In this document: one piece after another, positions 11,495 to 23,663 of the stretch
Layout: each line of letters starts with the position of its first letter
Position numbering within the stretch: position 1 is the stretch's first letter
From: Salvator merianae
Lineage: Eukaryota > Chordata > Lepidosauria > Squamata > Teiidae
Direction of reading: 5' to 3'
NCBI GenBank assembly: GCA_003586115.2
Contig: QVOM02000042.1
Span: forward strand, 39,460,204-39,524,203
Length of the DNA stretch: 64,000 bases
The notes under the pieces: model-generated
The model's input: the letters and a program-made list of their open reading frames with translations, nothing else
The model's database searches: none
What the model was told of the DNA's origin: nothing
Position numbers and translations under genes: made by a program

Positions 11495-12883
11495 CTTGTG
11501 CTCTGGTCTTAGAAGTGAATTTAGTAATATCGAAGGCAAGATCCTCACTGGACAATAATGATGCTGTAGGATCGATCCAGTGGTGTGGGAGTCACACATC
11601 TGTATGCCTTTGTTGTACCATAAGAGTACTCCCAGGGGACAGGATACACATGGCCCTAAGACCTGGGAACACCCCATTTACCATAAGGACCCCTTAGAGC
11701 AGCAGCATACTGGCAGAGCTCTGGGAAGAGCCTTGACAGTGCTTCCCCTTGCTCTCTTCTCCCATGCTGTCCTCCCTCCTGGTCCTCCATGCTCTTTGTT
11801 TCATAAAGGCATTTCCTGTGCTCTGTAAAAAGCCCTACGAGGAGTGACAGGCATGCAAGAAGCATACCACAGCTGCAGGGACTGACAGCATGGAGAGTGA
11901 AGTTCTCTGCAAGAGTGATCTTGACTTACTATGCAGGTTTTGCCTTCATGTGGAACCTGCCTAAGTTCCATGTACTGCTTAAACAATGTTACCAAAACTG
12001 CATTTGCAATGTTAAAAAAATGCATTATTTGAATAAGTAATGCTACAGAATTAAAAAGAAAACCACTAAACGGTAATCTGTATATAATCTACAAGTACCG
12101 CCATCCTATTTGAAATGCCACCTGTCAAGGTAAACTGTCTCACATGCACCTGATCGTCAGATATTTATGACAAGACTAAACCGAGATATTGGCTGGAAGG
12201 ATATCCCTGGGCCCAGATGCCGTGTATCACTCCAGATAGACCAAGAGCAGAAGGCACTCCCTCTCCTCCTACACCTACGCCACTCTTATCAATAATCGGA
12301 GGAAATTGCATAATCAATCTCAACTGCAATGGCAGTAGATGTCAGATGAATACTGACAGTAATGCAGCAACCTATACAAGAAAAAAATTACCTTGGGTTC
12401 TCTACTGCACACATTGCCAGTACTTGATAAGTCTTCTGTGAGTTGCTGCACACACAGCTGCTGTGCCATGATGTTTTCTCCCCACTGCTCGTTCATCCTC
12501 CAAGAGGATTTCAAAAGCAAGAGAGCAGGTGGAAAGATAAATGGGCAAGAGAATAAGTGGGTAGAAGACCTCCTTTAGCAAGCTCAGGCTGTGTGCAAGC
12601 TTGTGGAGTGCTTCACAGCTGTACCAGGAGCAGCTGGACTATAATAATCCCATTCTAAGGTAGAAAGTGCAGAAAGGCCCAATGTGTCAAACGAGCTACA
12701 TCTGGGAAGTTCCTTGAGTGCATCCAACAGCTATAAATGCAAAATCTGTCACCCATTCCATGTCCAAGATTCAATGAGGATGTATCCAAATTTTTAGCTT
12801 AGCTATCCTTAATGAAGGAAGAAAATATGACGAAATTGGAGTCACTATATGTTTTCTGATGCCTGGTTAAAACATAACTCTAT
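11495..12883. other. Anonymous non-coding stretch
   Basis: No LINE motif or terminal repeat pair seen. Around 12650-12690 the words 'cccattctaaggtagaaagt' and 'gcagaaaggcccaat' resemble right ends of MITEs, so a fragment probably ends near 12682 (ending ...GAAAGGCCC|AAT). Confidence 0.45.
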
Positions 12884-13462
12884 GGGCCTATTCGCACTTT
12901 GGCCTAGCAAGTATTGAGAATGCTTGCTAGTTCAGTGTGTCCACACTTGGCAGAGGCCCAAGCAGCCAGGAGCAAACTTCATCTCCTCCTGACCACTACC
13001 ACCACTGGTGAAGTAAGTAGCAGTCTAGATCCTCACCTGAAGCTCAAAGTGAGCTTTGGGTAAGGATTCATTTGCACTTACTTTCACCATGGCAGTGGCC
13101 ATCTTGTGGGCGATGCCCCCCCATAACGCATGCATGATCACGCACTCATGTATGTGCATGGGCAATGGGGGCTACCCCTTCGCACGGGCCCAAATGGGCC
13201 CACGCAATGCCCCAGTTGGGCCTGGAACACCACATGGGGCCGCATTGTGCTCCATCCGATGTTCTAGTGCCTGATCAGGTGCATGCCAGATAGTTGCCAT
13301 GGCAGTGGCCTGCAAGCATCGGGCTGCTGCCATGGCAACCAGGAGGCCCACGCAGTGCGCAGGCGCAGAGCAGATCATGCCTGTGCACTAGGCCCCTTGC
13401 CATACCACCATCAGGCCTTAGGCTAATTAGCCCATTCTAAGGTGGAAAGTGTGAACAGTCCC
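12884..13462. mobile_element. GGGCCTATTCGCACTTT MITE, inverted relative of 10458-11494
   Basis: The left end GGGCCTATTCGCACTTT and right end AAAGTGTGAACAGTCCC are inverted over about 14 positions. Flanking triplets are TAT and TGT. The first 60 bases correspond to the reverse complement of the right end of 10458-11494 (both carry 'gcttgctagt' after the terminus). The degraded hairpin at 13028-13069 and the 'atggcagtggcc' words confirm the relation. Confidence 0.75.
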
Positions 13463-13609
13463 TGTCTTCCTGCTGAAAGAAAGGGGGGGTGGATTTCAAT
13501 TATGATTTATATCATTTTTAGCTTTTAAAATATGCACTGGCTGTAGAGCAAACTGCCTGGAATGGTACAACACTACCATTCTAGGTTGGTAAAGAGTCAG
13601 AAGCACAGT

Positions 13610-13916
13610 GGTCATTCACACTGTGAGTGCTAGAACAGCCCCATAGCAACCCACCAGCACTCACCAGCAGCTGAAGCCCCCTGCCCACCCCTTCCACTTA
13701 CAGCATTCACACCTGGAAGAAGGTGTGAATGCTGCTGACAGGGAGCCATCTAGTTGTTGTTCACAGCTAGTAGCATCCAGGAGCTAGTAATGCCCAGGAG
13801 CTAGTAGCATACAGGAGTGGCTTTAGACACTCCCAGATGCTGCAGCAGTGGCCGTATGGATGCACTGATGCAGTGAGCCTCTGATCAATCATGAAGGGTC
13901 AAGTGCAAACAGGTCC
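13610..13916. mobile_element. Short MITE of the GGGCCTG superfamily, diverged
   Basis: Left GGTCATTCACACTGTGAG and right GGGTCAAGTGCAAACAGGTCC give imperfect inverted ends. The interior contains the 'gctagtagcatccaggagct' motif, also found in the 51894-52255 and 31431-31893 copies. The flanks do not show a clear duplication. Confidence 0.5.
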
Positions 13917-14041
13917 TTTATTTCTGGATTGCCCAATTCTTTTGTGGGTTTGTGGCCACCAAGCATCACCATCCAATCCTCTTTGGTGTCTATCATGCAA
14001 CTCATTTCAGTGTTAACTATAGTTCATAAAGGACAAAGAAG

Positions 14042-15179
14042 TAGAGATGTGAACAAACTTAAATTGGCTGTTCAGTTTGAATCAAAAAGAACACCCCTTT
14101 GTTTGGTTTGGATTTGATATGTTTTCTTCTAACAGGCAGGGTGTTTGGTTCAAACCGAACACCTTTGAACTCAGATTGAACATTGTGTGTTCTCTAAGTT
14201 TGTTTGAATCCCCTTTGATCTGTTCAAATTTTTTTAAAAAAAAATTATTAAAAATTTTAACAAAAATAAATGACAGATTATAAAAACAACAAAAAATAAA
14301 AGATATAGTGCTCCCCCCAAAAAAGAATATATATTGAAAAAGAAACAAACCATCAAAAAACAATAACTACTACCCCACCCCGACACTACCAAACTACCCC
14401 TTATGCACACTGGTTGACAACTTTAGATTACTTCTTCCATCTTCTTTCTCTTTCATTTTAGCTGTACCAAAGAGTTAGTCTTATTATTTCTTCTCTTATT
14501 TCATCCGGCGCTTGGGGTCTCATTGAAAAATACAATAAATTTTTCTATTTTTCTTCTGTTTCAGAAAGCAATTTCATACCTTGATTTTTAAAAATCTTAT
14601 TTCCCGCATTTTATCAAATCTGTACTGTTCCATTAAATACCAATACCAATTACCTAATGTCCATTTAGTACTTTCCCTCCATCCCAATAAATTGTTGATT
14701 GTGCTGCAAGTATCATTTGAGCAAATAAATACTGTTTTTCCTCCCTTATTCTCCCTGATGTCACTTCAAAAAAAAAAATGAGTTCAGGTGATAAAATTCA
14801 AATTTAAATTTAAAATATCATTAATTTTATTTTGGATAACTCTTCAAAACAGTTTTATAATATCACATTCCCACCAAAGGTGGAAATATGTACTTCTCTG
14901 TCCACACCCATGCTAGCATTGCGGTGACATCATAGGTATCATATGTGCTAATTCTGCTTGTGTCCTATACCATCTATAGGATATTTTAAGAACCATCTCT
15001 TGTACCCTATTATTCTTTAAATCATTAATTTTCTTCATTTTTTGCCCAACGTTTTCCCTCATTATATTAATATCTGACTGCCATATTTGAAATATGCTTT
15101 CCGATTTGAAGTTGAACATTTTGAACACCCCTAGATGATTTGAACAGGTTCAGATACAAACCTGTTTAGCACATCTCTA
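14042..15179. mobile_element. hAT-type element (TAGAGATGTG termini) carrying an L1 fragment
   Basis: The left terminus TAGAGATGTGAACAAAC and right terminus ending GTTTAGCACATCTCTA are inverted. Flanks CAAAGAAG (14034-14041) and CAAGGAAC (15180-15187) match at 6 of 8 positions, as expected for a decayed 8-bp hAT duplication. The outer 190 and 70 bases are rich in GGTTCAAA words, while the middle is L1. The hAT part has no transposase. Confidence 0.7.
14230..15112 (-). mobile_element. L1 LINE, ORF2 C-terminal fragment and 3' UTR
   Basis: On the minus strand the frame starting near 15128 reads KISYRWYRTQAELAHMIP. After a stop it continues HGCGQRSTYFHLWWECD and IIKLF (14930-14850). The CxxGC...HxWWxC pattern is the cysteine/histidine region near the end of L1 ORF2. 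The remainder to about 14230 is AT-rich 3' sequence. At least two in-frame stops show it is dead. It sits entirely between the two ends of the surrounding hAT element. Confidence 0.8.
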
Positions 15180-18100
15180 CAAGGAACTCAAACTATTGCT
15201 CCCTATGACTAAAACGCATGGATTGTTTTGAGCGTTTTTGGCTAGAATGCTTGGCTCAGCTAGCACCTACAGTGTCCTACCATCCAATCTAGGAATTACC
15301 CACAGGAGCCAAGGTGTTGCTTCAAATTTCTCCATTTTCCCCATGACTGGAGTGCTCAAGACATTTTCAGTTTTATTATGAGCACAATAAGTCAGGTCAT
15401 CCAGATGTTCTGAAGAAACTTTTTTTTTCATTTAATTCTGAACTCAAAAGTTTTTGTGAACATCCTAATGCTTTATTAAATATAAAAGTTCAAATGAATG
15501 CTATAATTGTACAGTAAGATAGAAAACTCCTTGAAGTTGCTAGCTTTATATTCTCAGAAATTTTGGCTGGCCAGTTCTCAGGAATTCTAACTACAAGGTT
15601 ATGCTGGTGGAAATTTGTGACTAACGGATTGTAGAATCTAAACTATGGATGATACTGAAATTACTAAACTTCTTTATGACGATTTCATGCCTGTGGCATC
15701 ATTTCCTACTAGAACATGTAGTTTTCAAGGGATTTCTGACAACAATTCTTCAGAAGAATGATGAAGATTTTTTTTTCAAGGTCTTTTGAAACGGATACTT
15801 GAAACAATAAATTAGATGAATCCCACAAAGGACTTATAATATCTAATATCTTTCACTGTCTTTGATTTCTGGTGCTCATGTTGAAAACATGTCTGAAGTA
15901 TAAAGGAATAAACCCATTCAACCATGCCACCTCAGCAGAGTTTCATAGATTTCTGAGAAGTGAGAATCAGAGGCCAGCAGAAGTATTAATGATGTCTTTC
16001 TGCATTATTTTTCTATTGGAGGATATTTAAAGGATACTTGGCATCAGGAAGATATCTGGCATACAAACAGAAACAATTTGATGACAAAACTAAACATGAT
16101 GTTGCTTACATGTAGATTTCTAAATTGGGTGAAAGCAGCTCAGAGTGATTTTTTTTTTTTTTCCTGTATTCCTTTGGAAATAATTTCCCAACTACGCTAT
16201 TTGATTTGGGAGAAAATTCCCTGTTGACACAGATCTACTTTGCCAGTGCATGGCCAGAAAACCTTTGGTGATCTGCTAAAAATTATGCAGAGATGTACCA
16301 GTAGATTCAGGTCTACCTCTGTACACTGCTACCCTCTAGCCAAGCTAACACAGCTCCAGCTGCAGAAGGAATTCCTTACTGAAGAAAGTCTCCCTCCATC
16401 AGCACAAGTGTTGGAAAATAGGCAACCTTGGCAAGTTCTACTAAGTCACAAATTTCCCAAACTGGGAGCACCTCTAAGTGGTACACAGGAAATAAAGAAT
16501 AAAGTCATAACCTTACAGTACATGTAAAGTCATATGGGTCTTGCCACCATTAGCTAATGAGCCTATATAACCTACCAGCTGAATATGTTAATCAAGCTTA
16601 GAGTTGCAGTTGGAAAAGACTTTTGCCATACAAATAAGGATAAAGGACTTCACCTTATTCACCCCACCTCCTTCCTTCTACCTAAGAGAATGCATTAGGC
16701 TAAGGACAGATACTTTTTCGTTTCTTTTTCTTTTCATTTTTCAGTTTGTATGCTGTCTTTCCAAAGTAAGGTGCTCAAAGTGGTTTGCAGCAAAGACAAC
16801 ATCATTAAAGGATACCTGTTGGGGGGGGGGTGTCCCCAGGGTTGTGGTGCCCAAAAATCTGAGGGATCCTCAGGCATACGTTGCTGCTCCAAGGGTGCTT
16901 TCCAGCCAGCAACTACTTCAAGGCATACATCCCATAGAGCAGGATAAAGAACTCTGAGGACACCTACTACCCTTGGGTGCTTGCATGGCTGTTGAAGACC
17001 CACAACCAGGAAGCTCTGTCTCCAAAGCTGAGGACATTCCAAGCTTCAAATCAGGCAAACCCAGTTGTGTCAACTGAGCCATTCTGAGCACCTAGTCTTT
17101 AGCCTGGCCGTTGTTGATACAGGCAACGTCAGATTACCTGGAGATCCTTCCTTTTCTTGGTATCATGAACTTCAAAGGGTCAGGATCGTATTTTTTTGGT
17201 TCTTAAATTAATTAAACCAAACCCTTACAGTGCAAGAGATTTTTATATTACTTTTACTAGAATTATCTTATGCTATATTTAGGGAACAACTGGTCTACTG
17301 TATGTTTTGCATTTCTCTCGATTCCATTGCATATCTTTTTGTGTGATCTTATGATCCAGTAAGAATCTCATTTTGAGCCAACTCAACATTCTACATGCTT
17401 TATTAGGATAATACCTGAGTTACAAGAAGTATTAATATTAAACTCAGTCTATGGAGACAAAATGAAGGCAGCATAAAGAACAATGAGAATGTAACACTCT
17501 TATACTACACTAACGTGTAATGGGATTAGGGATATTTATTTCATTGGGTATCACAACTGGTAACATCAAAACCAAATTACCCTTTTCTACTTCTTCTATG
17601 AGATCTTAGGAAATTGAACTGTATTATCCACACAGATACGCAGTGGTAGACCTATGTGGAAATTTAGGCCATGTCTTCACTGCAACAAGCTTGTGCCCTT
17701 CCCCCACCCATGAGGCAGAGTGGCTTCATGAGTTGATGTGGTTGGAAACCATCACAGCTGCCTCAGAATGGGGAAGGAATTTTAGGTTCTGGGGGAAAAA
17801 AATTTCAACTCCAAAAACACTCTGACCCATTAATTCACTTTCAGAGTTTCACAGAAATGTTGCCAGATGAATTAAGGGGATCACCAGTGCCTGTGTATGG
17901 AGAGTAACTTAAAAAGAGGGCAGGAAATGTGCCTCAATACATTTGAGTTGACCTACTAGAAGGCAACGGAGCTTGTGGCAGAAAATCCAGCTCTCACAAT
18001 GACCAGACCACACCAAAGATACAGCCCCCTCTAGCCGGTTTACTGGGAGATAAGTGGAAAGTCAGCCTCAATATGGGGCTTTCTGCAAATTTCAGTGCCT

Positions 18101-18600
18101 GAAATTCGTACCTTCAGTCTTTCTTGCGTACTTCAAAACTGTATTAGTATAAGAGGGGGGAAAGACAACTCTTATGTTCCACGAAATTCATAAATAGCAC
18201 TATCAATGTACCCATATAAAGTCAAAATTATGCCTCATTTGAGTTCCCAGTCTCAGAGAACTTCTATGTAGAATGATAATAAGGTATAGCAAGTTCATAA
18301 GCATTGTTTGGAACTATGTGAAGCTAGTATTCACAGGAGAAAAAAAAAGTATTGATTCTCTTCCCCTGAATAATGTTTTGTCTCATTTGCACTCTGATGT
18401 GCACTGTCAGTTTTGCAAGTTTAGGCAATTATTTGGGTCTTTGATTCTGAGCAAACGGCTTAGTGAGCGTATGAACTGAGTATTATTTCTCAAGCAGAAA
18501 TAATGGCAGCTGTTGTGAGGGAACTTCCTCACATGTACTCTGTCAAGTCTATAGAACTGGCTGGCATTTTCTAAGACTGCATCCGCTCACAATAATAATA
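15180..18600. other. Anonymous non-coding stretch
   Basis: AT-rich with no terminal repeats recognised. At 16741-16795 'tatgctgtctttccaaagta' and 'gctcaaagtggtttgcagca' look like the 3' tail of an L2- or CR1-group LINE. A 10-G run lies at 16820-16830. The open frame at 16240-16527 has no recognisable domain. Confidence 0.4.
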
Positions 18601-18711
18601 AAAAAAAAGGTGGCACAAAAAACAACTTACAGGTGGTGGCTGCCACATGTCAGAGTTCCCATCCCATCTCTAAACCACATTAAAGGCCAGAAAATTAAAG
18701 GCAGTTCCAAA

Positions 18712-18885
18712 GGGCCTCTCTGCACACAAAGACCATAATCTGGATCAGTGAGTCTGGACCAGTCAGACCTGCTTGTCCAGATCACAGATACGGTGATCTG
18801 GAACAGCACTATTTGCACAATGGCACTGGTCCAGATCAGTTCCTGCACCAGCCCCCAAACCCACACGAGGGCTAGGAAGGGCTAG
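18712..18885. mobile_element. TCTGCAC-family MITE, right end missing
   Basis: It begins GGGCCTCTCTGCACACAAAG and has the family interior ('ggatcagtgagtctggacca', 'ctggtccagatcag'), matching the start of 39637-40246. No right terminus before 19037. Confidence 0.6.
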
Positions 18886-19036
18886 GAAGGACCCATAGTA
18901 AATATCAAAACCTGTTGAAATTGTTTCATGCTGGATCCACACACATTTTAAAAAGCAGCTCCAAAGTAGCTTAGAGGTGTAAGTAGTGTTTCCATCCTCC
19001 CTCTAATCCACATTCAAGGTCAGAAGATACATTTTG

Positions 19037-19320
19037 TGCCTTTCTGCACTTACCTTTGGACCAGTTTATGATATAGACTACAGGCCTCCCATCTGCATCA
19101 CAGATTGTTCCAAGGGAGACCCTGCCCATTTCTGGTATGCTCCATCCACATAAAATGTAGCATAATCCAGATCAAGTGGCCTTTGATCTAGATCACCAAT
19201 AGATCTGATTAAACAGATCTACTGACTGATCAGTAGGCCCCAGTCCAAAACATGAACATGTGCAGAAGGCACGCCTTCATTTTCCAGACTATCAGGAGAC
19301 CCATTTGGAGATGGCATTCC
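19037..19320. mobile_element. TCTGCAC-family MITE, truncated
   Basis: It begins GTGCCTTTCTGCACTTACC and runs in register with 50623-50880: 'gatatagactacaggcctcc', 'tgttccaa', 'atgctccatccacata', 'gatccagatcaa', 'tccagactatcaggagaccc'. The right half is absent where the L2-like LINE begins. Confidence 0.7.
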
Positions 19321-20345
19321 CCCTGTCTTTTTCCCAGAAAAGATCATCAACCAGGACAACCAAGGCAGTTTCAGTGTCATAAATGGACCTGAAGCCAGAT
19401 GGAAATTAGTATAGATAATCAGCTTCTTCCAAACATCTGACCCTCTCTAATATCTTGCCCAATACCTTGCCCCAAAAGGGCATATTAGCCACTGGGCAAT
19501 AGTTGTTTATATGTTCTGGATCTATGGATGACCTCTTGAGGAGGAGGCACCCCAACATCCCTTTAAGAGCTGGCAGAACCACCCAATCTCTCAAAGAGGC
19601 ATTCATTACTCTCTGGACACACCCAGTCATACCATGCTGGTTAGCTTTTGTCAGCCAAGAAGGGCAAAATTCCAGACAGAATGTGGTTGGCCAAACCCTA
19701 GGAAGCCTGTTGTCCACATCCTAAGGCCACAAAGATTGAAAATGATCCAAAATAATTGTACCAGCTGGTTCTCTGGACACTTTCATGGGATTATTCTCAA
19801 CTGCAGCATCCAGTCTCCTGTGAGTGACTTTGCCCTCAAAATGCCCTGCAAATTTGTCACAGTAAATTTGCACAGCGGATGTTACATGGCTGCCATCCTT
19901 GATTCCTTAAGATGGATCTTATAAGGCCATTTACCGGACAAAAAAGTTCTGTTGGGTTGCTACTTGAGGAAGCAATGGTGGTGAAGAAATAACTCATTTT
20001 TTCCATTACCACAACTTCGTAATAGTCACTATGGTACCCTCTAACCCATGTTAGATCAGATTCATAGTGGGATTTACACCACCGTGCTCTAGCCATCAAT
20101 ATTCCTGTTTCATTGCCCATAGCTCCATGGAATACCAAGGCACTTTGCAGACATCACAGGTACATCAAGGTCACTTGGGAGCAACTGGGTCAATGGCCCT
20201 GCTCATCGCATGATTTTAGGGACAGACCAGAGCCTCAGCAGGAGCACCATTCATGCATTCGGAAACCCCCATATCATTCAGGAATTGCACGGACCCCATA
20301 AGTCTCCAGGGGCAGATTAGAATGTCCTTCCCAGGTATTCACCAT
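19310..20345 (-). mobile_element. L2-like LINE: linker and RT N-terminal part
   Basis: Read from 20345 downward, the peptide shows PLETYG (end of endonuclease). It then has ARARWCKSHYESDLTWVRG and KMSYFFTTIASSSSNPTEL (20090-19960), the helical linker, and the RT start WVVLPALKG with NNYCPVANMPFWGKVLG (19600-19440) and LEEADYLY. These are characteristic of L2/CR1-group ORF2. Frameshifts and stops are present. This region is what is deleted from the copy at 2346-4100. Confidence 0.85.
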
Positions 20346-21130
20346 GCTCTGTGCAAACTCAGCCTATGACTACTTTCCTCACCTGGTCTATATAGCAGCA
20401 TCTATTTACCTGTGGGGCATCAAGCCCCTATTCATCTGAAATTCTTCATCAACGTAATTAATATTTGTTTCTTGTCTGTCATGGAAATGCCATAGAACAG
20501 AAAAGACAGATACATATGGCTGACATGGAGGCCATGAAATTTCCTCACCTAACCCAACAACCAGACTCAGCAGTTTCCACACTGACTATGAAGCTATGAG
20601 GGAAGCTCATTTTAATATGAAATTCAATTGAAAAACTCACTACATAGGTAGAATAATTTCAAAGGTAGTTAATAAATAATAATATAACAATAATAAAAAT
20701 GCCTGGCAAAACATATCTTATGGTAGATCCAAAACCATTTGGCACATCTCTCCTCATTTGCTTCCAACCAGGTTTGTTCACAAGTGAGGCACCCAAGAAG
20801 GTGTCAGTCTTCACCCAGTCTTCAAGGGGTGCTCTTCTCAAATTGCATGGAGGACTTTGCTTCAATCTTCCATTGCTCCCTACCATTCTTCCAAGGAATT
20901 CAAACCACACCTTCAAAAAGAACCCTTACAAAATGGTCCCATAGTATGTTAAACTACTTCAGAATGCCAAAATCAGACAATGAGCTATATAGTTAGGAAA
21001 GGCTTCAAGCATACGCTGAGCCAACTTATCCCAATATTTATTTTAAACCCAAGGCAGAGTAGGTGTAGTTTCCAGGCATCTCTCATTCAGGCATTTGCCA
21101 GGTTGAGGCTTGCTGAGCTTCAGTAACAGG
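20346..21130. other. Anonymous non-coding stretch
   Basis: Nothing recognised. Confidence 0.4.
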
Positions 21131-21342
21131 AGCCCTTTCTGCACTGTCCTCTGGTGCAGACCATGTCCTGGTACAAGAGCCTGCCATCAGCATGCTAGCA
21201 CAAAATACAGCAGCCCCCACAATCACATTTCAACTGTGATCAGACACAGCAAAAAAAGCTGTGGCTCAGAGATGCCTTTGAAATGGGATTGTTTACATAC
21301 CCGTCTGTCTCTCCCCTTCTGTGTGCTAGAAAAGGTCAATTA

Positions 21343-22462
21343 TAGGGATGTGCACAAAATTTCGAAGCAACGAAATTTCGTACGAATTTCGTTGCTTCAC
21401 AACATTCGCATCGAATGCGAAGTGCCCTCCCTATCGCGAAAGCGAATAGCGAAAGTCACGGCGATTTTCGTCAATTTTCGTGACCTTCACTACTCACCGC
21501 GAACGGCTATTTTTCGTCTTTTTTCACTGCGAAAACTGCGAAGCAACGAAGCTCAGTAGCTTCGTAGCCTCAAGTCTCTGCCTCTAGAGGTGGAAATTGT
21601 AATGCATCACATTAGGAAAGACGGTATTTTTTTAACTCTTCGCCTGCCTCGCAGCGATCGCACTGCATGAGGATGAGAAACTCAGATGGCTAGGAGTTAA
21701 TAAAACATCTTTGATGGTGGTATATAGTTCTGCTTTTTGAAACGGAGGGCAAGACAAGGTGTCATTTTGCTGCTGCTCGGAAGTAGGGAGGGAGGGCAAG
21801 ACGAGGCGTCATTTCGCTGCTGCTCGGAAGTAGGGAGTTATTTCATCCTGCGGCTGCCGCCAGTCTTCTAAATTACGCGCTGAGCTGAAGGCAATTGCTT
21901 CGTGCGTCGCTGACTAAGCCTGCCCGCCTCATAGGCGAGGTAATAATTTCTGTGCCCCAAACGATCGGCACGGACGGCAGACAGCGACGAGTCGCACCGA
22001 TAAGTTAAAGGGACAGAAGTTAGCGCGCGTGCGTGCACAGACATGAGCATCGAAAAGGCATCGAAAATGACAAAAAATCAAAGCAAAAAAAATTCCTTTG
22101 CTTGCTTTGGCTTGCTTTCGATCTGCAGTGAGGAACCCCAAACGTACCTTCATTGCTTTGAATCCTGCTACAAACCGGCCGCCGGTAAAAAGTAAGCTCC
22201 GTGCAATTTTTACTTTTAACGAAGCAACTCCTTAAATTAGCAACGTGGACGGTCAAATATATAAGGGAGAGGGCAGGGGGATATGCAGCGTTTGTTTTTC
22301 GCTACTTATTTCATTGATTTTGCACTTCCGGTTTTCGAAAATTTTTGCTGCGAAAACGAAAATCGCCATTTTCGCGACTTCCGTTTTCGTGCGAAAACGA
22401 AGCAACGAAGTTTCGATGCATTGCGAAACGAACAGAGAAAATTCATTTCGTGCACATCCCTA
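21343..22462. mobile_element. hAT MITE (TAGGGATGTGCAC) with perfect 8-bp duplication
   Basis: The left end TAGGGATGTGCACAAAATTTC and right end GAAATTCATTTCGTGCACATCCCTA are inverted (right end here abbreviated by position 22440-22462). GTCAATTA flanks both sides exactly (21335-21342 and 22463-22470). Length is 1120 bp. Both ends are rich in CGAAA/TTTCG words: 'gaagcaacgaaatttcg' on the left and 'gcgaaaacgaagcaacg' on the right. There is no transposase reading frame. Abundant CpG and the exact duplication suggest a fairly young insertion. Confidence 0.9.
21744..21837. repeat. 47-bp tandem duplication inside the hAT MITE
   Basis: Units 21744-21790 and 21791-21837 differ at three positions. In each case the first unit has TG or CA where the second has CG, so CpG decay accounts for all differences. 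Confidence 0.9.
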
Positions 22463-22819
22463 GTCAATTAGAGAGGGTTTGGGAATAGCAGAGCCACATA
22501 CTGTCTCTCTGAGGCACCCCTTTTGTTATGTCTGAACACAGCTTTTGTCTGCTTTGGATGGAACTCCAGTCTGGAATAGCACATCATAATGGCATCTTAT
22601 CCTGGTCCTACCATTGATCTCTTTGTAGAGTCCACAACAGTGGCAGGGTTACAAACAGCATGCAGACAACATACCTTGTAGGCCAGAATACTGTGGGACA
22701 CTCTAGGAAGCGCAATCAGAAGTGGTGCACCACTGAAAAGGGCCTTCCCTAAAACAGCAAAGGCCAGGAATGAAAGTTCCCAACCTTTGGAGGCTCAGTA
22801 CTACCTCCAAGGACTCTTA

Positions 22820-23296
22820 GGGTCTTTTCACATATTCCATCTTGGAATGTTCAGAAGTAAACATTCCAAGATGGAACAGACATCATAGAGCAGAGACCAT
22901 CTGCACTGCGAGGTCTTGGAACAGAACACCAGCAGGATACTAGCATTCGCAGTACAAATGCTGGCATCTTGTTTGCGTCCTGCACCATGACAGTGGCTGA
23001 GAAGCTTCCAGCTACTAACATGGCAACCAGCAATGCCATGTGATGGTACAGCTGCTGGTACAGCTGCACTGCACCATGCAGGTGTACATGTGCACCCAGA
23101 AGTTGGGGTGAATGTACTGTATTGGGAGCAGTCCAACCATACCCAGTACAACTGTGGAGCACAATTTGTGCTCCACAGCAGGTAACAATTGGGAAAAGCT
23201 ATAGGCTACTCATGATCACCAGGGCCTCTGCAAAGTGAAGAGGCACTTGACTAGTGAGCGACCCTGATATTCACTAGTTGCAAGTGCAAACAGTCC
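22820..23296. mobile_element. GGGTCTTTTCACA MITE with TTA duplication
   Basis: Left GGGTCTTTTCACATATTCC and right TTGCAAGTGCAAACAGTCC are imperfect inverted ends. TTA flanks both sides (22817-22819, 23297-23299). The interior matches 60839-61310 along its length ('ttggaacagaac.ccagcagg', 'gcaaatgctggcatc', 'gagcgaccctgatattcact'). Confidence 0.8.
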
Positions 23297-23663
23297 TTAA
23301 GAAGGCAGTAGTCAGATGGTGTGGGACAATCCATCACAACGCATATAGTTCTGTCCTGTCCCAACATGTACGGGTTGTTAATCCCAGAGCAGAGCAGGAC
23401 AAAAGTGGTGAGTACACACCCTGACCCTAAGGGCTAGTTCCCAAGGAGTGAGTGTGGGACCCCAATCACTTTGGCACAGGGTTTAATAGAAATGTGCCAC
23501 CCTGGCATTGGGGAAAGGACAATTCGACAGACAATAATTGAATTCTGGGAAAGGAAAAAAAACACAAGCAAAAGAAAATCCCTATTGTACAGAGTCCTAT
23601 TTGGGACCTGGCTGACTGCAAAATGTTTGTCGCTTTATTATCTTGCCTGCAGTTTGCAATTAA

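Larger units (their letters stand above)
21132..23460. mobile_element. TCTGCAC-family MITE interrupted by two later elements
   Basis: It starts GCCCTTTCTGCACTG. Its three separated parts (21132-21334, 22471-22816 and the flank after 23299) line up with the uninterrupted copy at 36923-37391. Shared landmarks in order are 'catgtcctggt', 'agcatcttatcct', 'aacagcaaa..c.aggaa', 'cccagccttcagaagctcag' and 'gctacctccaag'. The hAT at 21343-22462 and the MITE at 22820-23296 lie in the gaps. The right terminus is not clear, so the end coordinate is approximate. Confidence 0.65.

Noticed and set aside
13610..13916. Exact target duplication for this MITE
   Set aside because: Left AGT and right TTT do not match under any edge I tried, so I report the element without a duplication.
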